From positions 62,001 through 126,000 of the forward strand of contig CAVXOY010000021.1 of assembly GCA_963763495.1 (NCBI GenBank): a DNA stretch of 64,000 bases. The letters run 5' to 3'. Source of the DNA: DAOUEO01 sp963763495 (GTDB taxonomy: Bacteria; Chloroflexota; Dehalococcoidia; DSTF01; JALHUB01). The notes beneath the pieces were generated by a model. The model searched no databases. It was not told where the DNA came from and saw nothing but the letters and a program-made list of their open reading frames with translations. This document shows, in pieces, positions 27,768 to 37,002 of the stretch (position 1 is the first letter of the stretch; each line of letters opens with the position of its first letter). Both the position numbers and the translations under genes were made by a program.

Positions 27768-29119
27768 CTAAATCTTCGGCAGATGCGCCAGAGCCTCCTT
27801 AACCTTGTCCTCAGAGAACGCCATGTCCTCCAATTCGCCGGCGAAGTACTTGTCGTACGAGCCCATGTCGAAGTGGCCGTGGCCGCTCAGGTTGAACAGT
27901 ATGACCTTCGACTCCCCCGACTCCTTGCAGGCCAGCGCCTCGTCGATGGCGGCGCGGATAGCATGCGCCGACTCCGGCGCCGGCACGATCCCCTCCGTCC
28001 GCGCGAACTGCACCGCCGCCGCGAAGACCGGGTTCTGATGGTACGCCCTCGCCTCCTGCAGGCCCAGCCGCTGCAACTGCGAGACGATCGGCGCCATCCC
28101 GTGATAGCGCAGCCCTCCCGCGTGGATCGCCGGCGGCACGAAGGTGTGGCCCAGGGTGTACATCTTCACTATCGGCGCCATGCCCGCCGTGTCGCCGAAG
28201 TCGTACGCATCCGGCCCCCGCGTGAGCGTCGGGCAGGCCTCCGGCTCGACCGCGACGAAGCGCGTCTTCTTGCCGTTCACCAGCCGCTCCCGCACGAACG
28301 GGAGCGCGATCCCCGCGAAGTTCGACCCGCCGCCGACGCAGCCGATGACGACGTCCGGGTACTCGCCCGCCATCTCCATCTGCTTCATCGCCTCTTCGCC
28401 GATGACCGTCTGGTGCATCAGCACGTGGTTGAGCACGCTGCCCAGCGAGTACTTCGTGTCCTCCCGCTTCACGCAGTCCTCCACCGCCTCGCTGATCGCC
28501 ATCCCCAGGCTGCCGCTCGACTCCGGGTCCTCCGCCAGCATCGCCCGTCCCGCCTCCGTGTCCGGGCTGGGGCTGGGCACCACCTTCGCTCCCCAGGTCT
28601 CCATCAGGAGCGGCGGTACGGCTTCTGGTAGTAGCTGACCTTCACCATGTAGACCTTCAGCTCGATGCCGAAGAAGTTGCAGGCCAGAGCCAGGGCGCTC
28701 CCCCACTGGCCGGCGCCCGTCTCCGTCGTGATGCGCTTCACTCCCTCCTTCTTGTTGTAGTAGGCCTGCGCCACGGCGGTGTTCGGCTTGTGGCTGCCGG
28801 CGGGGCTGGTGCCCTCGTACTTGTAGTAGATCTTCGCCGGCGTGCCCAGCGCCTTCTCCAGCCGGTGCGCCCGGTAGAGCGGAGTCGGACGCCACAGCTT
28901 GTAGATCTCCCGCACCTCCTCCGGTATCTCGATGTAGCGCTCCGTGCTCACCTCCTGCATGATGAGCCCCATCGGGAACAGCGGCGCCAGGTCCTGCGGC
29001 CCTATCGGCTGCTTCGTCCCCGGGTGCAGCACCGGCGGCAGCGGCTCCGGCAGGTCCGCCTGGATGTTGTACCAGCTTGTCGGTATCTCCTTCTCCGGCA
29101 GTAAGAACTTCGTGTCCAT
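27768..29119 (-). CDS. trpB2: Tryptophan synthase beta chain, TrpB2 type (one frameshift)
   Basis: Second, longer beta-synthase type (about 450 residues), which in characterised cases condenses indole or a related acceptor with serine or O-phosphoserine without needing TrpA. TrpB2 features are the long N-terminal extension (SWYNIQADLP, then LFPMGLIMQEVS), RPTPLYRAHRLEKALG, the PLP site EGTSPAGSHKPNTA, ETGAGQWGSALA, CVGGGSNFAG and LSGHGHFD. A missing base near 28607, between YYQKPYRR and LMETWGAK, breaks the frame. ATG 29119 with GGGAGG. It is the first gene behind the T-box leader. Confidence 0.92.
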
Positions 29120-29176
29120 GCTTCCTCCCTTCTTCTTTGTTCTTGCCTTGCGACTGCGAGGGTAATTTCACCAAAC

Positions 29177-29206
29177 AAAAAACCCCTCGCCCATAAGGAC
29201 GAGAGG
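29177..29206 (-). terminator. Terminator of the Trp T-box
   Basis: On the minus strand CCTCTCGTCC (29197-29206), loop TTAT, GGGCGAGGGG (29183-29192), then TTTTTT. The 5' arm lies directly after the T-box sequence, allowing the competing antiterminator. Confidence 0.92.
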
Positions 29207-29502
29207 TCTTCTCGCGGTGCCACCCTACTTGTCCCGGCCGGCCCTCAGAGGGAATAGCCGAGACATCTCTTCTCAGGTACGTTCCCCGATGGGGAAGATA
29301 CCCTGGGCTCTGATAACGGTGCCCCTCCGACGAAGCCTACCGTCCACCGCCGTGGAGTTCGGCTTGCGGCTCCCAGGTCCATTCAGTCCGCCGCGCCGGT
29401 GCCAGCTTTCACCTAACCTGGCTCTCTGCCTTCCGCCGGTAGGCGAAACCTCGCTTTGCGGCCTACTAGTCCTGTTCCCAGCCGTTCACGCTATTCAGTT
29501 GT
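29177..29502 (-). ncRNA. T-box leader, tryptophan specific
   Basis: tRNA-sensing riboswitch before trpB2, trpS and the trp genes. Read on the minus strand: the Stem I loop-E pair AGTA (29464-29467) and GAA (29382-29384), with the specifier codon TGG for Trp at 29379-29381. The T-box itself, GGGTGGCACCGCG, lies at 29213-29225. The leader ends in an intrinsic terminator (29177-29206). Uncharged tRNA-Trp would pair with the specifier and the T-box and favour the antiterminator, so transcription continues when tryptophan is short. All parts lie in the canonical order within 325 bases. Confidence 0.93.
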
Positions 29503-29508
29503 GCGGCG

Positions 29509-29537
29509 ACTATATCAGCCCCCCAGAAATATGTCAA
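29509..29537 (-). promoter_or_regulatory. Promoter of the tryptophan supra-operon
   Basis: On the minus strand TTGACA (29532-29537), 17 bases, TATAGT (29509-29514). The T-box leader starts within about 10 bases downstream. Confidence 0.88.
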
Positions 29538-29636
29538 GCCCCAAACTCGCACCACAGGTAGAGCCCGCCATCCCCCACGATTCCCGTAGGGTCGGGCGTC
29601 TGCCTGTCCTTCTCTGGAAGGATGCCCGCACCCTGT

Positions 29637-29709
29637 GTCATCTCGACCGCAGGGAGAGATCTGAACGTTCTCTTGGCCGACGCAGACTTCTCCCTCCGGT
29701 CGGAATGAC
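29637..29709. repeat. Long palindromic dispersed repeat, copy 1
   Basis: A 25-base arm starting GTCATCTCGACC (29637-29661) and an imperfect complement ending GGTCGGAATGAC (29685-29709), separated by 23 bases. It matches the copy at 39501-39571 in inverted order of arms. Similar TCGACC..AGGGAGA repeats are common extragenic palindromes in bacteria. Confidence 0.75.
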
Positions 29710-29783
29710 ATGTTGCGTGCGGACGCATCCCCGCCAAGCTCGTCAGGCGGGCGCATCCCTGCCCGCCCTGCCAACCCATGCCT

Positions 29784-29797
29784 CGGCCTTCAGGCCG
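29784..29797. repeat. CTTCAG-loop hairpin repeat
   Basis: CGGCC-TTCA-GGCCG. On the minus strand it is preceded by TTGTAGCGGCACC and followed by GGCATGG, like the copy at 39599-39617. Confidence 0.6.
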
Positions 29798-30218
29798 TCA
29801 GGTGCCGCTACAACGCCCCCTCCGTCATCTCAACCGCTTCCCCTCTGTGCATCTCGACCGCAGGGAGAGCATCTGAACCCTCCCCCTCGCGCGACCAGCG
29901 TCCCTTTGGTCGAAACGACGACCTGCGCCGTCGTAGGCGGGCTTCCTGAGCGCGGGCGAGAAGCCATCCTAGAGTGACCACGCCTGACGTCGCCCGCAAC
30001 GGCGGATGAGGGAAACCCAGATAAATCAGGATTCCAACGTTCTATCCGTCTCCCTCTAGATGCGAACAAAGGTATTGGCAACCCACGCAACTTCTCGGTT
30101 TGGGTAAACCTGCCGATAGTAAATTGGTTACCCTCCTGTGGAGCCGCTGAACTGACCCGGGAACTGGGCCGGCATGACCAGAAGCCGACTCATTTTGCTG
30201 TCTGAGCGGAGATGCGCC

Positions 30219-30968
30219 ATGGCTACAGCAGAACGAATGACTAAGAGCATCGACGATCCAATAACTCGTCTCGCCGATCTTTTGCAGCAGTGGCGTCTGA
30301 AGCCGACGCGCAACGCCCGCTGGCTACAGGATCTCTGTCGCGCATTAGAGGAACACGAGCCCGCTGCCTGGGCTCACTACCAGCGCGTGGCCGCTCTAGG
30401 CGTGGACATCGGTGCTCTCCTCGATCTCCGCCCTGGAGCCGCGCCGCCATCCGTGGATCGGCTCTACTGTCGGCTATCGCTCAGGCCACAACGGATCCCG
30501 CCTCCAACCGGCGGCAGAGGGGGGCGGACTCCCGGCAGGGTGGAAGCCCAGTTGCGGGATCGCGCTGGCTCACCGCGTCAACAGGCGTGCTGAATGGCCT
30601 GCGTCCTGGCTTCGACGACAGCCGGCCCCAATCCCGCTACGCCAGGCAGGCCCCCATCGAGAGCCGCGTCCTCGCTCTGGCCGAGGGTTTCGATGACTCT
30701 GACCTCAGGCCGAGGGGGTGCGCCCCGCGATGAGATCCCGAGGCCCTTCGGGCCCTGCGCAGCAGTTGGGGCCATCATGACCCCCAGTTAGTCGAGCTTC
30801 TCTGGTCCGAGGCGGGCCAGGCTGTCTGCAACAAGCTGGCCAGGATTGGCGGCGGTCCCTTCGAGAACATGGTGAGCGAACTGAAGGCTTGCATCCGCCT
30901 CCTAGAGCGGGAGCAGCCTGCCTCCGTCCTACCGGTACACCCGCACAGCAAGGCCGACAACGCGTAAC
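30219..30968 (+). pseudogene. Hypothetical protein, frame-disrupted
   Basis: Not recognised. A plausible start, ATG 30219 with GGAG 7 bases before, opens a protein-like stretch (ITRLADLLQQWRLKPTRNAR, then ALEEHEPAAWAHYQRVAALG) that degrades to Pro/Arg-rich nonsense after residue 75. A second protein-like stretch in the same phase, EALRALRSSWGHHDPQLVEL, continuing to CIRLLEREQPA, ends at TAA 30966-30968. The pieces could be one helical protein of about 250 residues with two or more indels, or two small decayed genes. No conserved domain is evident. Confidence 0.35.
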
Positions 30969-32052
30969 TCCGGTTGTGCCCGACGATCCGGATTCGGCAA
31001 AGGAAGGCGAAGCGAGGGCCCATGAGGATGTGAAAGGGAGAGGGGAAATGAGCTTAACCAACACCAAGCAAGAAGCAGAACTGACACAGGCAAGACCCAG
31101 CGTCACACCGAGGCTTCCCTGCCGAGCCAACTAGCGGCTGCCATGCGCGAGTTGGAGGAGATACAGGCGGCGGCCGCCAGGGGTCTTGAGGCTCTAGCCT
31201 CTGTCGCGCCGGCACTGGAGAGGTCTTCCAGACCTTGTCTCTCGCCTCCAGTCCAGCGTCCAGCGCGTCCCAGGGTGTCGGGGCTGGCCCTCGGCCCGTC
31301 CAAGGCGCCGGCGATCTGCAGTCGGTGAGTCTGGACGAGTTGAGCGGCCGAGGGTCCACTCGACGTTGAAGAGGCGCTCCGCGTGCTCGACAGTCTGCTT
31401 GATCTCCGCGACCTCCGCGGCGCGGACATCAGGACTCTTCCTGGGTCATCCTGCAAGCCCGCACCGACCGCGAACGCGGACCTGACCATCCTCGAGGCCA
31501 AAGTCGCCGGTCTGCTGGCGCGGCATCTGGATGGTAGCGGCGAGGGCGAGGCCGTCAAGGTCACCTTCCTCGGAGGCGGCGCAGGCCGCGCGACCGTATG
31601 CCCTCGCCCTCGGCACTGCAGGGTCGGGCTCTGCCTGTCCTTCCTGGAGGGAGGCCCGGTGTCCGCCTCGGGACCACGCCCCACGTAGGTCGGAGCTCAG
31701 TACCGCGACAGTGCAATCAGCCGCGAGGCAGTGGCATCGCCGCCCGCCTTCTCCTAGAGCGACTTGTAGGGGAGGACTGTAGTCCTTCCTGTGCTGCTAC
31801 TGGGCCTCCGTAGTCATCTCCTACTCACCAGAGCTTGATGTCAGGAGCCAGTCTCCCGACACCGGGCGGCGCCGCTGCCGGTCGCAACCACGATTTTGGC
31901 CTACAACCGGAAGGGGTGCGGCGTCTCGCCCACCCGCCTGTCCTTCCAGGGAAGGATACCCGCCTCTGGAGGGCGATTGGCGGCGGCTGCGTACCCTGTG
32001 CCACTTCCCTCTTCAGAATCACTCCACAAACTGCTATCCTTGGATTCTCACG

Positions 32053-32072
32053 CCCCAGCCTTCAGGCTGGGG
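32053..32072. repeat. CTTCAG-loop hairpin repeat
   Basis: CCCCAGCC-TTCA-GGCTGGGG, perfect 8-bp stem, followed by TACCGTAACGA, which corresponds on the other strand to the GTAGC..ACC flank of other copies. Confidence 0.65.
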
Positions 32073-32155
32073 TACCGTAACGACCACCGGAAAGAATAAG
32101 AGGCGTCTACGCCGCACATTTCGGCCCTGGCCCGCCAGCCAGCTTTCGCCCTACG

Positions 32156-32173
32156 CTCGGCCTTCAGGCCGAG
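32156..32173. repeat. CTTCAG-loop hairpin repeat
   Basis: CTCGGCC-TTCA-GGCCGAG, perfect 7-bp stem with a different stem sequence from the copy at 32053 but the same loop and similar flanks. Confidence 0.65.
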
Positions 32174-32246
32174 GTGGTGCAATGACCCGCCTTAATCCGT
32201 AGGGCGGGCGTCTACCTGCCCTGTTGCGAAGGATGCCCGCCCCGCT

Positions 32247-32496
32247 GCCCGCCGCAGTCCTGCGGCGCAGAAATCAATAGCACCAACAAGGTGAAAAAGT
32301 GAATTGTATTCTGCAACCCTCGAATCTACCGGCTGCACAGACAGATTCCCAAGCCGCGAATAGTTTTCGCCTCTCGATGGGGCTGCGTCGAATCTGGGAG
32401 GGCAACAGATCGCAGAGTCAATTCCGCAGAAACGCCTCCCGCAGATTCGGGAAGAAAAAAGAAAATGCGAAAATCAACAAAACAAAAAAACAATTC
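32247..32496 (-). repeat. 250-bp dispersed repeat, left copy
   Basis: About 92 percent identical by eye to 39199-39450 in inverted orientation. One end is an A/T-rich tract (T-runs on the minus strand); the middle contains a potential structured element with nested arms CTCCCA/TGGGAG, AGCC/GGCT and GCGAA/TTCGC. No gene is convincing inside, although a short basic frame (GLRRIWEGNRSQSQF) is open in both copies. No target duplication or terminal inverted repeat was found, so the type of element is open. Confidence 0.85.
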
Positions 32497-32573
32497 CGCC
32501 GCGCCCGTCGCCGGATAACACTGAAGGGCACCCTCAGGTGCCCCCCACGTCAAGCCCGCTGCCGGCGCTGCCC

Positions 32574-33107
32574 CTATCCCGATGACGGCGGCTTGTGCTT
32601 CTCGAAGTCGTCCAGGTCCAGCGTCTCGATGAACTCCTTGAAGGCCGACATCCTCTCCAGCTCCGCCGGGTCCACCGTCTCCCCTTCCATGGCCTTCTCG
32701 CCTTCCTTGTCCATCACCACGCCTGCCTTCTCCAGCACCGACTCGTCGGCGAAGATCGGCACCTCCGCTCGAACCGCCAGCGCTATCGCATCGCTGGGCC
32801 GCGAGTCGATCTCCAGAGACTTCCCGTCGACGTCGAGCAGGAGGCGGGCGTAGAAGGTGTCATTGGCGAGGTCGTTCACGATGACGCAGTTGATCTGGGC
32901 GCCCAGAGCGTCGATCACGGAGCGCAGAAGGTCGTGCGTAAGGGGCCGCGCTACCGCCACCTCCTGCAGCCGCACGGCGATGGCGTCCGCCTCCGCCGGC
33001 CCGATCCAGATCGGCAGGTACCGCTCCGACCCCTTCTCCTTAAGGATGACCACCCGCTGGTAGTTCACCAGACTAACGCGGATGCTCTCAATACTCATCT
33101 CGATCAT
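32574..33107 (-). CDS. Bifunctional nuclease family protein (DUF151)
   Basis: Cytoplasmic protein of the BFN/DUF151 family; plant relatives show DNase and RNase activity. The core ESIRVSLVNYQRVVILKE, LPIWIGPAEADAIA, RPLTHDLL and LEIDSRPSDAIALAVR is complete. The C-terminal 45 residues (MEGETVDPAELERMSAFKEF) resemble the UvrB/UvrC-motif tail often found in bacterial members. The 177-residue length is typical. ATG 33107. It lies 42 bases after the MFS gene pair on the same strand. Confidence 0.9.
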   Translation of the reverse strand: MIEMSIESIRVSLVNYQRVVILKEKGSERYLPIWIGPAEADAIAVRLQEVAVARPLTHDLLRSVIDALGAQINCVIVNDLANDTFYARLLLDVDGKSLEIDSRPSDAIALAVRAEVPIFADESVLEKAGVVMDKEGEKAMEGETVDPAELERMSAFKEFIETLDLDDFEKHKPPSSG

Positions 33108-33149
33108 GCCACCACCTCATGCGCGCGGGGTCCGAACTGCAATTCCAGT

Positions 33150-34595
33150 CTAGTCCAGCCCCTGTATCCTGTCAATTGAACCGGCGATGCCGTCCCCGGC
33201 TGGCATATCGCCCGCCAGAGGCACGTGCGGCGCGTCCACCCGCGCTACGCTCACCGCCTCGACGACCCGGCCATCGCTCCTCCTCGTAAGGAAGACGCTG
33301 ACCGCCGCCACTATCGCAACCACCGCCGCAATCGACAGGAGAACGAGGCTTACACCATAAAGATCGACCACGGCGCCCACCAACAAGAGGGGCACGATAG
33401 CCACCACGCTCGCCAGAGCGAGTTGAGCGCCGAACACGCGCCCGCGCATCTCCGGCGGCGCCCGCTCATGGAGCACCGTTTGGGCAGGGGCGTTGACCAT
33501 CGCATAGGTGAGCCCCAACGGCCCGGCGAACAGCATCGCCAGCGCGACCAGCAGCGAGAGCCCGCCCAGCCTCTCGCGGCCGAAGGGATTGAAAGACTCC
33601 GTCCGCTTCAGCAGATCGGCGATAGTCTCGACGAACCCCAGCCCGACCAGGCAGACGGCAAGCCCGATAAGCCCGAGGGCGACGAGGCGGTCCTTCCCGA
33701 TCTTTCCCGCCAGCCAGGGCAGCATACGCAGCCCCAGGAGAGCGCCGACGCCCGTGGGGAAGAAGACGTAGACGGCGTCATCGGCGCGGATCGCCAAGAC
33801 CTCCTGCATGAAGCGGGGCACGAGCACAGCGAAGAGAAGAACGAGCGAGCTGCTCAGCGTGAGCTGCGCCATCGCCAGGCCCGAGGCCCGGTCGGCGCGA
33901 AGAAGCCGCAGCGCTCCCGCCAGCTCCGACGGCGCCGCCTTCAAGAACGTCTCCTGCTGCGCCGCCTCGCGGTCGCTGCCCTTCTCGATCTGGGGAAGCA
34001 GTCGCGTCAGGGCAGCGGCAGCGGCGAAGAGGAGCGCCGTGGTCACGAACAGAACGTCCGACCCGAAGGCCTTCAGGAAGATCGGCGCCACGAAGACCAT
34101 CCCCGCGAACTGGCTCATCGTCCAGGCCAGGCTGACCAGGCTGTTGGCCGCGATCAGTTGCCGCTTCGGCACGATGAAGGGAACCGTACAGACCTCCGCG
34201 GTCGTGAAGAACTGGCTAACGGTGGAGAATCCTATGTTGATCATGTAGAGCGACCAGACATGATCGCTGCCAAAGAGGAAGGCCAGGGCGGCGCCGCAGC
34301 GGACGGCGTTGGTCGCGATAAGGACGCTCCGCTTGCGCCAGCGGTCCACGAGGACACCGGCCACCATCCCAAAGAGCACTGAGGGCACTACGTAGGAGAG
34401 GACGAGGACGCTGGTGGAGGTGGTGGAGTGCGTCTTGTTGAGCACGATGATGAGCAGCGTGAAGAGGATGGCGTTCTGCCCGATCTGAGAGAAGAGCTGC
34501 GCCAGCCAGAGGACAAGAAACTGACGATTGGCGAGAACCGGCGCTTTCTCTCGCTCTTGCGGCGTGGCCATTTCCGCAGCGAGCTCACCAGCCAT
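33150..34595 (-). CDS. MFS transporter, MFS_3/EntS-like
   Basis: Twelve-helix major facilitator, likely an exporter. RQFLVLWLAQLFSQIGQNAI opens the first helix; GVLVDRWRKRSVLIATNAVR is the conserved inter-helix loop (motif A, G..DR..RR). The central loop is polar (LPQIEKGSDREAAQQE) and the C-terminus is soluble (DGRVVEAVSVARVDAPHV). ATG 34595 with GGAGGG is preferred over the upstream in-frame start at 34616; it overlaps the end of the preceding MFS gene by 11 bases. The two transporters are paralogues and may form a pair. Substrate unknown. Confidence 0.87.
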   Translation of the reverse strand: MAGELAAEMATPQEREKAPVLANRQFLVLWLAQLFSQIGQNAILFTLLIIVLNKTHSTTSTSVLVLSYVVPSVLFGMVAGVLVDRWRKRSVLIATNAVRCGAALAFLFGSDHVWSLYMINIGFSTVSQFFTTAEVCTVPFIVPKRQLIAANSLVSLAWTMSQFAGMVFVAPIFLKAFGSDVLFVTTALLFAAAAALTRLLPQIEKGSDREAAQQETFLKAAPSELAGALRLLRADRASGLAMAQLTLSSSLVLLFAVLVPRFMQEVLAIRADDAVYVFFPTGVGALLGLRMLPWLAGKIGKDRLVALGLIGLAVCLVGLGFVETIADLLKRTESFNPFGRERLGGLSLLVALAMLFAGPLGLTYAMVNAPAQTVLHERAPPEMRGRVFGAQLALASVVAIVPLLLVGAVVDLYGVSLVLLSIAAVVAIVAAVSVFLTRRSDGRVVEAVSVARVDAPHVPLAGDMPAGDGIAGSIDRIQGLD

Positions 34596-35919
34596 GCGCA
34601 CCCTCCGGAGAGGCAAACCTGATTCGCCACGCTACCCAGAAGACGAAGACGGACATCACTATGGCGATGCCCACCGCCACCGGTTGCACGCCCAGCCAGT
34701 CCGCGAGGCCACCCGCCACCACCAACGGAAGGATCGACGCCAAACTGGTGAGCACGGCCAGGGCGGCAAACACCCGCCCCTGCATCTCCACCGCGACACG
34801 CTCGTTCAAGAGGGCGCGGCTGGCCACGCCGATCAGAGAGTAGGCGAACCCGGCCGGCACCGCCGTCAACATCGCCACGATGATTCGCCCGCTGCGATCG
34901 TCGAATGGCCCGGGGTCGAACACGCCCAGCGGGTTCTGGTTGGCCAGGAGGAGACCCAGCCTGCTGGTCAGGCCGAACGCAAGCAGCGACATTACCAGCA
35001 AAAGGAAGCCCAGGCTAACCGTCCGCGCCTTCCCCAGCAATCCCTCCAGCCAACCCGCCAGCCGCAGCCCCAACAACAGACCAAGGGCTGCCGGCGAGAA
35101 CACGAAGATCAGGTTCTCCGTCGACACGCCAAGGACGCTCTTGGCATATCGGGGCACTATCGCGACACATATCAAGACGGAGGTGCTACCGACCACACTC
35201 ATGATGAGCGCCATGTAGGCCTGCTCATCGCCGCGCAGGGTGCGCCAGGCACGGGCGAACTGAACCCTCACGCCGGCCCCCGAAGGATAGCGCGGAGCGG
35301 AGGCAGCGCCCAGCCGGGGCACGGTCGCGATGATCACGGCGGCGGCGGTGAAGAGACATCCGGCAAGGATGAACAGGGGCGTGGCGCCCACCGTCTTTAG
35401 GAAGATCGGAGCGATGATCGCCATTCCTCCCACCTGACCGGCGAGACCACCCAGGTTGAACAGAGAATTGGCCTCGGTCAACTCCTCCGGCTCCACGACC
35501 TGCGCGAGCGCCGCTGATTCCGCTGGGCCGACGAATTGCATCGAGGTGGCAAACACCAACGAGAAGAGGTACAAGATCCAGACACTCTGGTCTGATGCCA
35601 CCAGCGCCAGACACATGATCAGCCGCAGCCCGTTCACAGCCACCAGCAGCCATCCCCGCGAGACGCGATCGATGACAACGCCGGAGAGAGGGCCAAAGAT
35701 CGCTGCCGGCACCGCGAAGACGATCACCAGCAAGCCGGTGTAGATGCTGGCATTCGTCTTCTGCGCGACCAGCACGAACAGGGCGTAGAAAATAGCGTTC
35801 TGCCCAAGTTGGGCGAGGACGCGCGTGAGCAGGAGACGCCGAAACCCCCGTTTCTCGAGAAGGGCCTTTCCTCCGGTGAGAGTCCAGATGTTGATCCTAG
35901 GCGCTCTCGCCTCTGCCAT
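34585..35919 (-). CDS. MFS transporter, MFS_3/EntS-like (paralogue)
   Basis: Twelve-helix major facilitator closely related to its downstream neighbour: RRLLLTRVLAQLGQNAIFYA in helix 1, GVVIDRVSRGWLLVAVNGLR as motif A, and a matching FVGPAESAALAQVVEPEEL segment. About 444 residues from ATG 35919, which follows GGAAGGAAC; the in-frame start at 35955 lies inside DUF951 and lacks a ribosome site. The start overlaps the DUF951 gene by 23 bases. Substrate unknown; drug or siderophore export is the usual family role. Confidence 0.87.
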   Translation of the reverse strand: MAEARAPRINIWTLTGGKALLEKRGFRRLLLTRVLAQLGQNAIFYALFVLVAQKTNASIYTGLLVIVFAVPAAIFGPLSGVVIDRVSRGWLLVAVNGLRLIMCLALVASDQSVWILYLFSLVFATSMQFVGPAESAALAQVVEPEELTEANSLFNLGGLAGQVGGMAIIAPIFLKTVGATPLFILAGCLFTAAAVIIATVPRLGAASAPRYPSGAGVRVQFARAWRTLRGDEQAYMALIMSVVGSTSVLICVAIVPRYAKSVLGVSTENLIFVFSPAALGLLLGLRLAGWLEGLLGKARTVSLGFLLLVMSLLAFGLTSRLGLLLANQNPLGVFDPGPFDDRSGRIIVAMLTAVPAGFAYSLIGVASRALLNERVAVEMQGRVFAALAVLTSLASILPLVVAGGLADWLGVQPVAVGIAIVMSVFVFWVAWRIRFASPEGAHGW

Positions 35920-36175
35920 GTTCCTTCCCTGGAGGATCAGCCTCCTCCTCACCAAAGAGCAGCTTTTCGATGGCGGGGTCCACGGGTTCGCCGCGGGAGA
36001 CGAACCCCTTCAGCCGTTTCTCGAACTCGCGCCGTTCCATGAGAACGCGATGATTGCACTTCTGGCAACGTATGCCGATGTCCGCCCCCAGGCGCACGAT
36101 CCGCCACTCGTAGCTGCCACAGGGGTGGGGCTTGCGCATCCGCACCACGTCTCCCATCCGAAGCTCCAGGGGCAT
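35897..36175 (-). CDS. DUF951 family protein
   Basis: Small protein (92 residues) with the complete DUF951 pattern: MGDVVRMRKPHPCGSYEWRI, VRLGADIGIRCQKC and VLMERREFEKRLK. The Cys of HPCG and the CxxC are probable metal ligands. Family role unknown; it is common in Firmicutes and Chloroflexota, often near replication or translation genes. The C-terminal 30 residues (GEPVDPAIEKLLFGEEEADP) are an extra acidic tail. It starts 2 bases after pyrF. Confidence 0.88.
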   Translation of the reverse strand: MPLELRMGDVVRMRKPHPCGSYEWRIVRLGADIGIRCQKCNHRVLMERREFEKRLKGFVSRGEPVDPAIEKLLFGEEEADPPGKEHGRGESA

Positions 36176-36177
36176 CG

Positions 36178-37002
36178 CTAGGACTCCGCCAGAGCCCGTT
36201 CCCGCTCGCGCGCGATCTCGTCTCTCAACTCGCGCGCCGCCAGCCCTGCCGCCGCCGCGAAGTCCTTCTCCCGCGAGGCGTAGAGGACTTGCCGCGAGAC
36301 GTTGATGATCAGCCCCCGGCCCGCCTTATCGAGGCCGTTGCGCATCACCGCCGCCACGTCTCCCCCCTGAGCGCCGACGCCGGGCACCAGGAAGGTCATC
36401 TCCGGGCAGAGCTCACGCACGCGCTTCAGCTCCTCGGGATAGGTGGCGCCCACCACGAGACCAACGTTGCCGCGACTGTTCCAGCGACGGGCCATCTCCG
36501 CCACGACCTCAAAGAGAGGGCGCGCCTCAGCGCCGGGTGTCATCACCATCAAGTCCTGCAGATCACGGGCGCCGGGGTTAGAGGTGCGGCAGAGAACGAA
36601 CGCCGCCTTCTCTTCCCGCTCCAGGAACGGCTCGACAGCGTCGCCGCCGAGGTAGGGGTTCACAGTGGCGGCATCAAAGCCCAACTCGTCGAACAGGGCG
36701 CGGGCGTAGGCCTTGGCGGTGTTGCCGATGTCGTTGCGCTTGGCATCGGCGATGACCGGGATGTCCGGCGGTATCGCAGCGAGGGTATCGCGCAGAGCGG
36801 CCATTCCCCTCTCGCCAAGCGCCTCGTAGAAGGCGAGGTTCGGCTTGTAGGCGCAGACGAACGCCGCCGTCGCCTCGATGATCGCCCGGTTGAAGGCGGC
36901 GACGTCAGGAACGGGCATCTGCGCCGGGTCGGGGTCGAGGCCGACGCAAAGAAGGCTGCCGCTCCGTTGGGCAGCCCGCTCCAGCTTATCGAAGAAGCCC
37001 AC
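36178..37002 (-). CDS. pyrF: Orotidine 5'-phosphate decarboxylase, subfamily 2
   Basis: Last step of UMP synthesis. The longer subfamily 2 form is shown by LCVGLDPDPAQMP, FVCAYKPNLAFYEALG, VIADAKRNDIGNTAKAYA (the catalytic DxKxxD), ATVNPYLGGDAVEPFL and VPGVGAQGGD. The 274 residues are complete. Start GTG 37002 with GAGGTG. Divergent from comB, with about 145 bases between them. The gene runs into DUF951 and the two exporters. Confidence 0.95.
   Translation of the reverse strand: MGFFDKLERAAQRSGSLLCVGLDPDPAQMPVPDVAAFNRAIIEATAAFVCAYKPNLAFYEALGERGMAALRDTLAAIPPDIPVIADAKRNDIGNTAKAYARALFDELGFDAATVNPYLGGDAVEPFLEREEKAAFVLCRTSNPGARDLQDLMVMTPGAEARPLFEVVAEMARRWNSRGNVGLVVGATYPEELKRVRELCPEMTFLVPGVGAQGGDVAAVMRNGLDKAGRGLIINVSRQVLYASREKDFAAAAGLAARELRDEIARERERALAES

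Larger units (their letters stand above)
29540..30218. other. Repeat-rich intergenic region
   Basis: No gene is supported. It contains a 25-bp-arm palindromic repeat (29637-29709), a second degraded copy (about 29824-29918), a CTTCAG-type hairpin (29784-29797) and a GTAGGG..GGGCGTCT..CCTG..GGATGCCCGC element (29587-29632) that recurs near 32200-32244. Confidence 0.6.
30969..32246. other. Region with coding traces and dispersed repeats, no clear gene
   Basis: A ribosome site (GGGAGAGGGGAA) precedes ATG 31048, and helical traces such as MRELEEIQAAAARGLEAL (from 31143) and EEALRVLDSLLDLRDLRGAD (about 31370) appear in different frames, so a decayed or error-ridden gene may lie at 31048-31680. 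From 31600 on the sequence is dominated by short GC-rich repeats, including two hairpins at 32053 and 32156. Confidence 0.4.

Noticed and set aside
32299..32853. A plus-strand gene through the left 250-bp repeat
   Set aside because: The frame spans the repeat and then runs antisense to the bifunctional nuclease gene; no ribosome site or family similarity.
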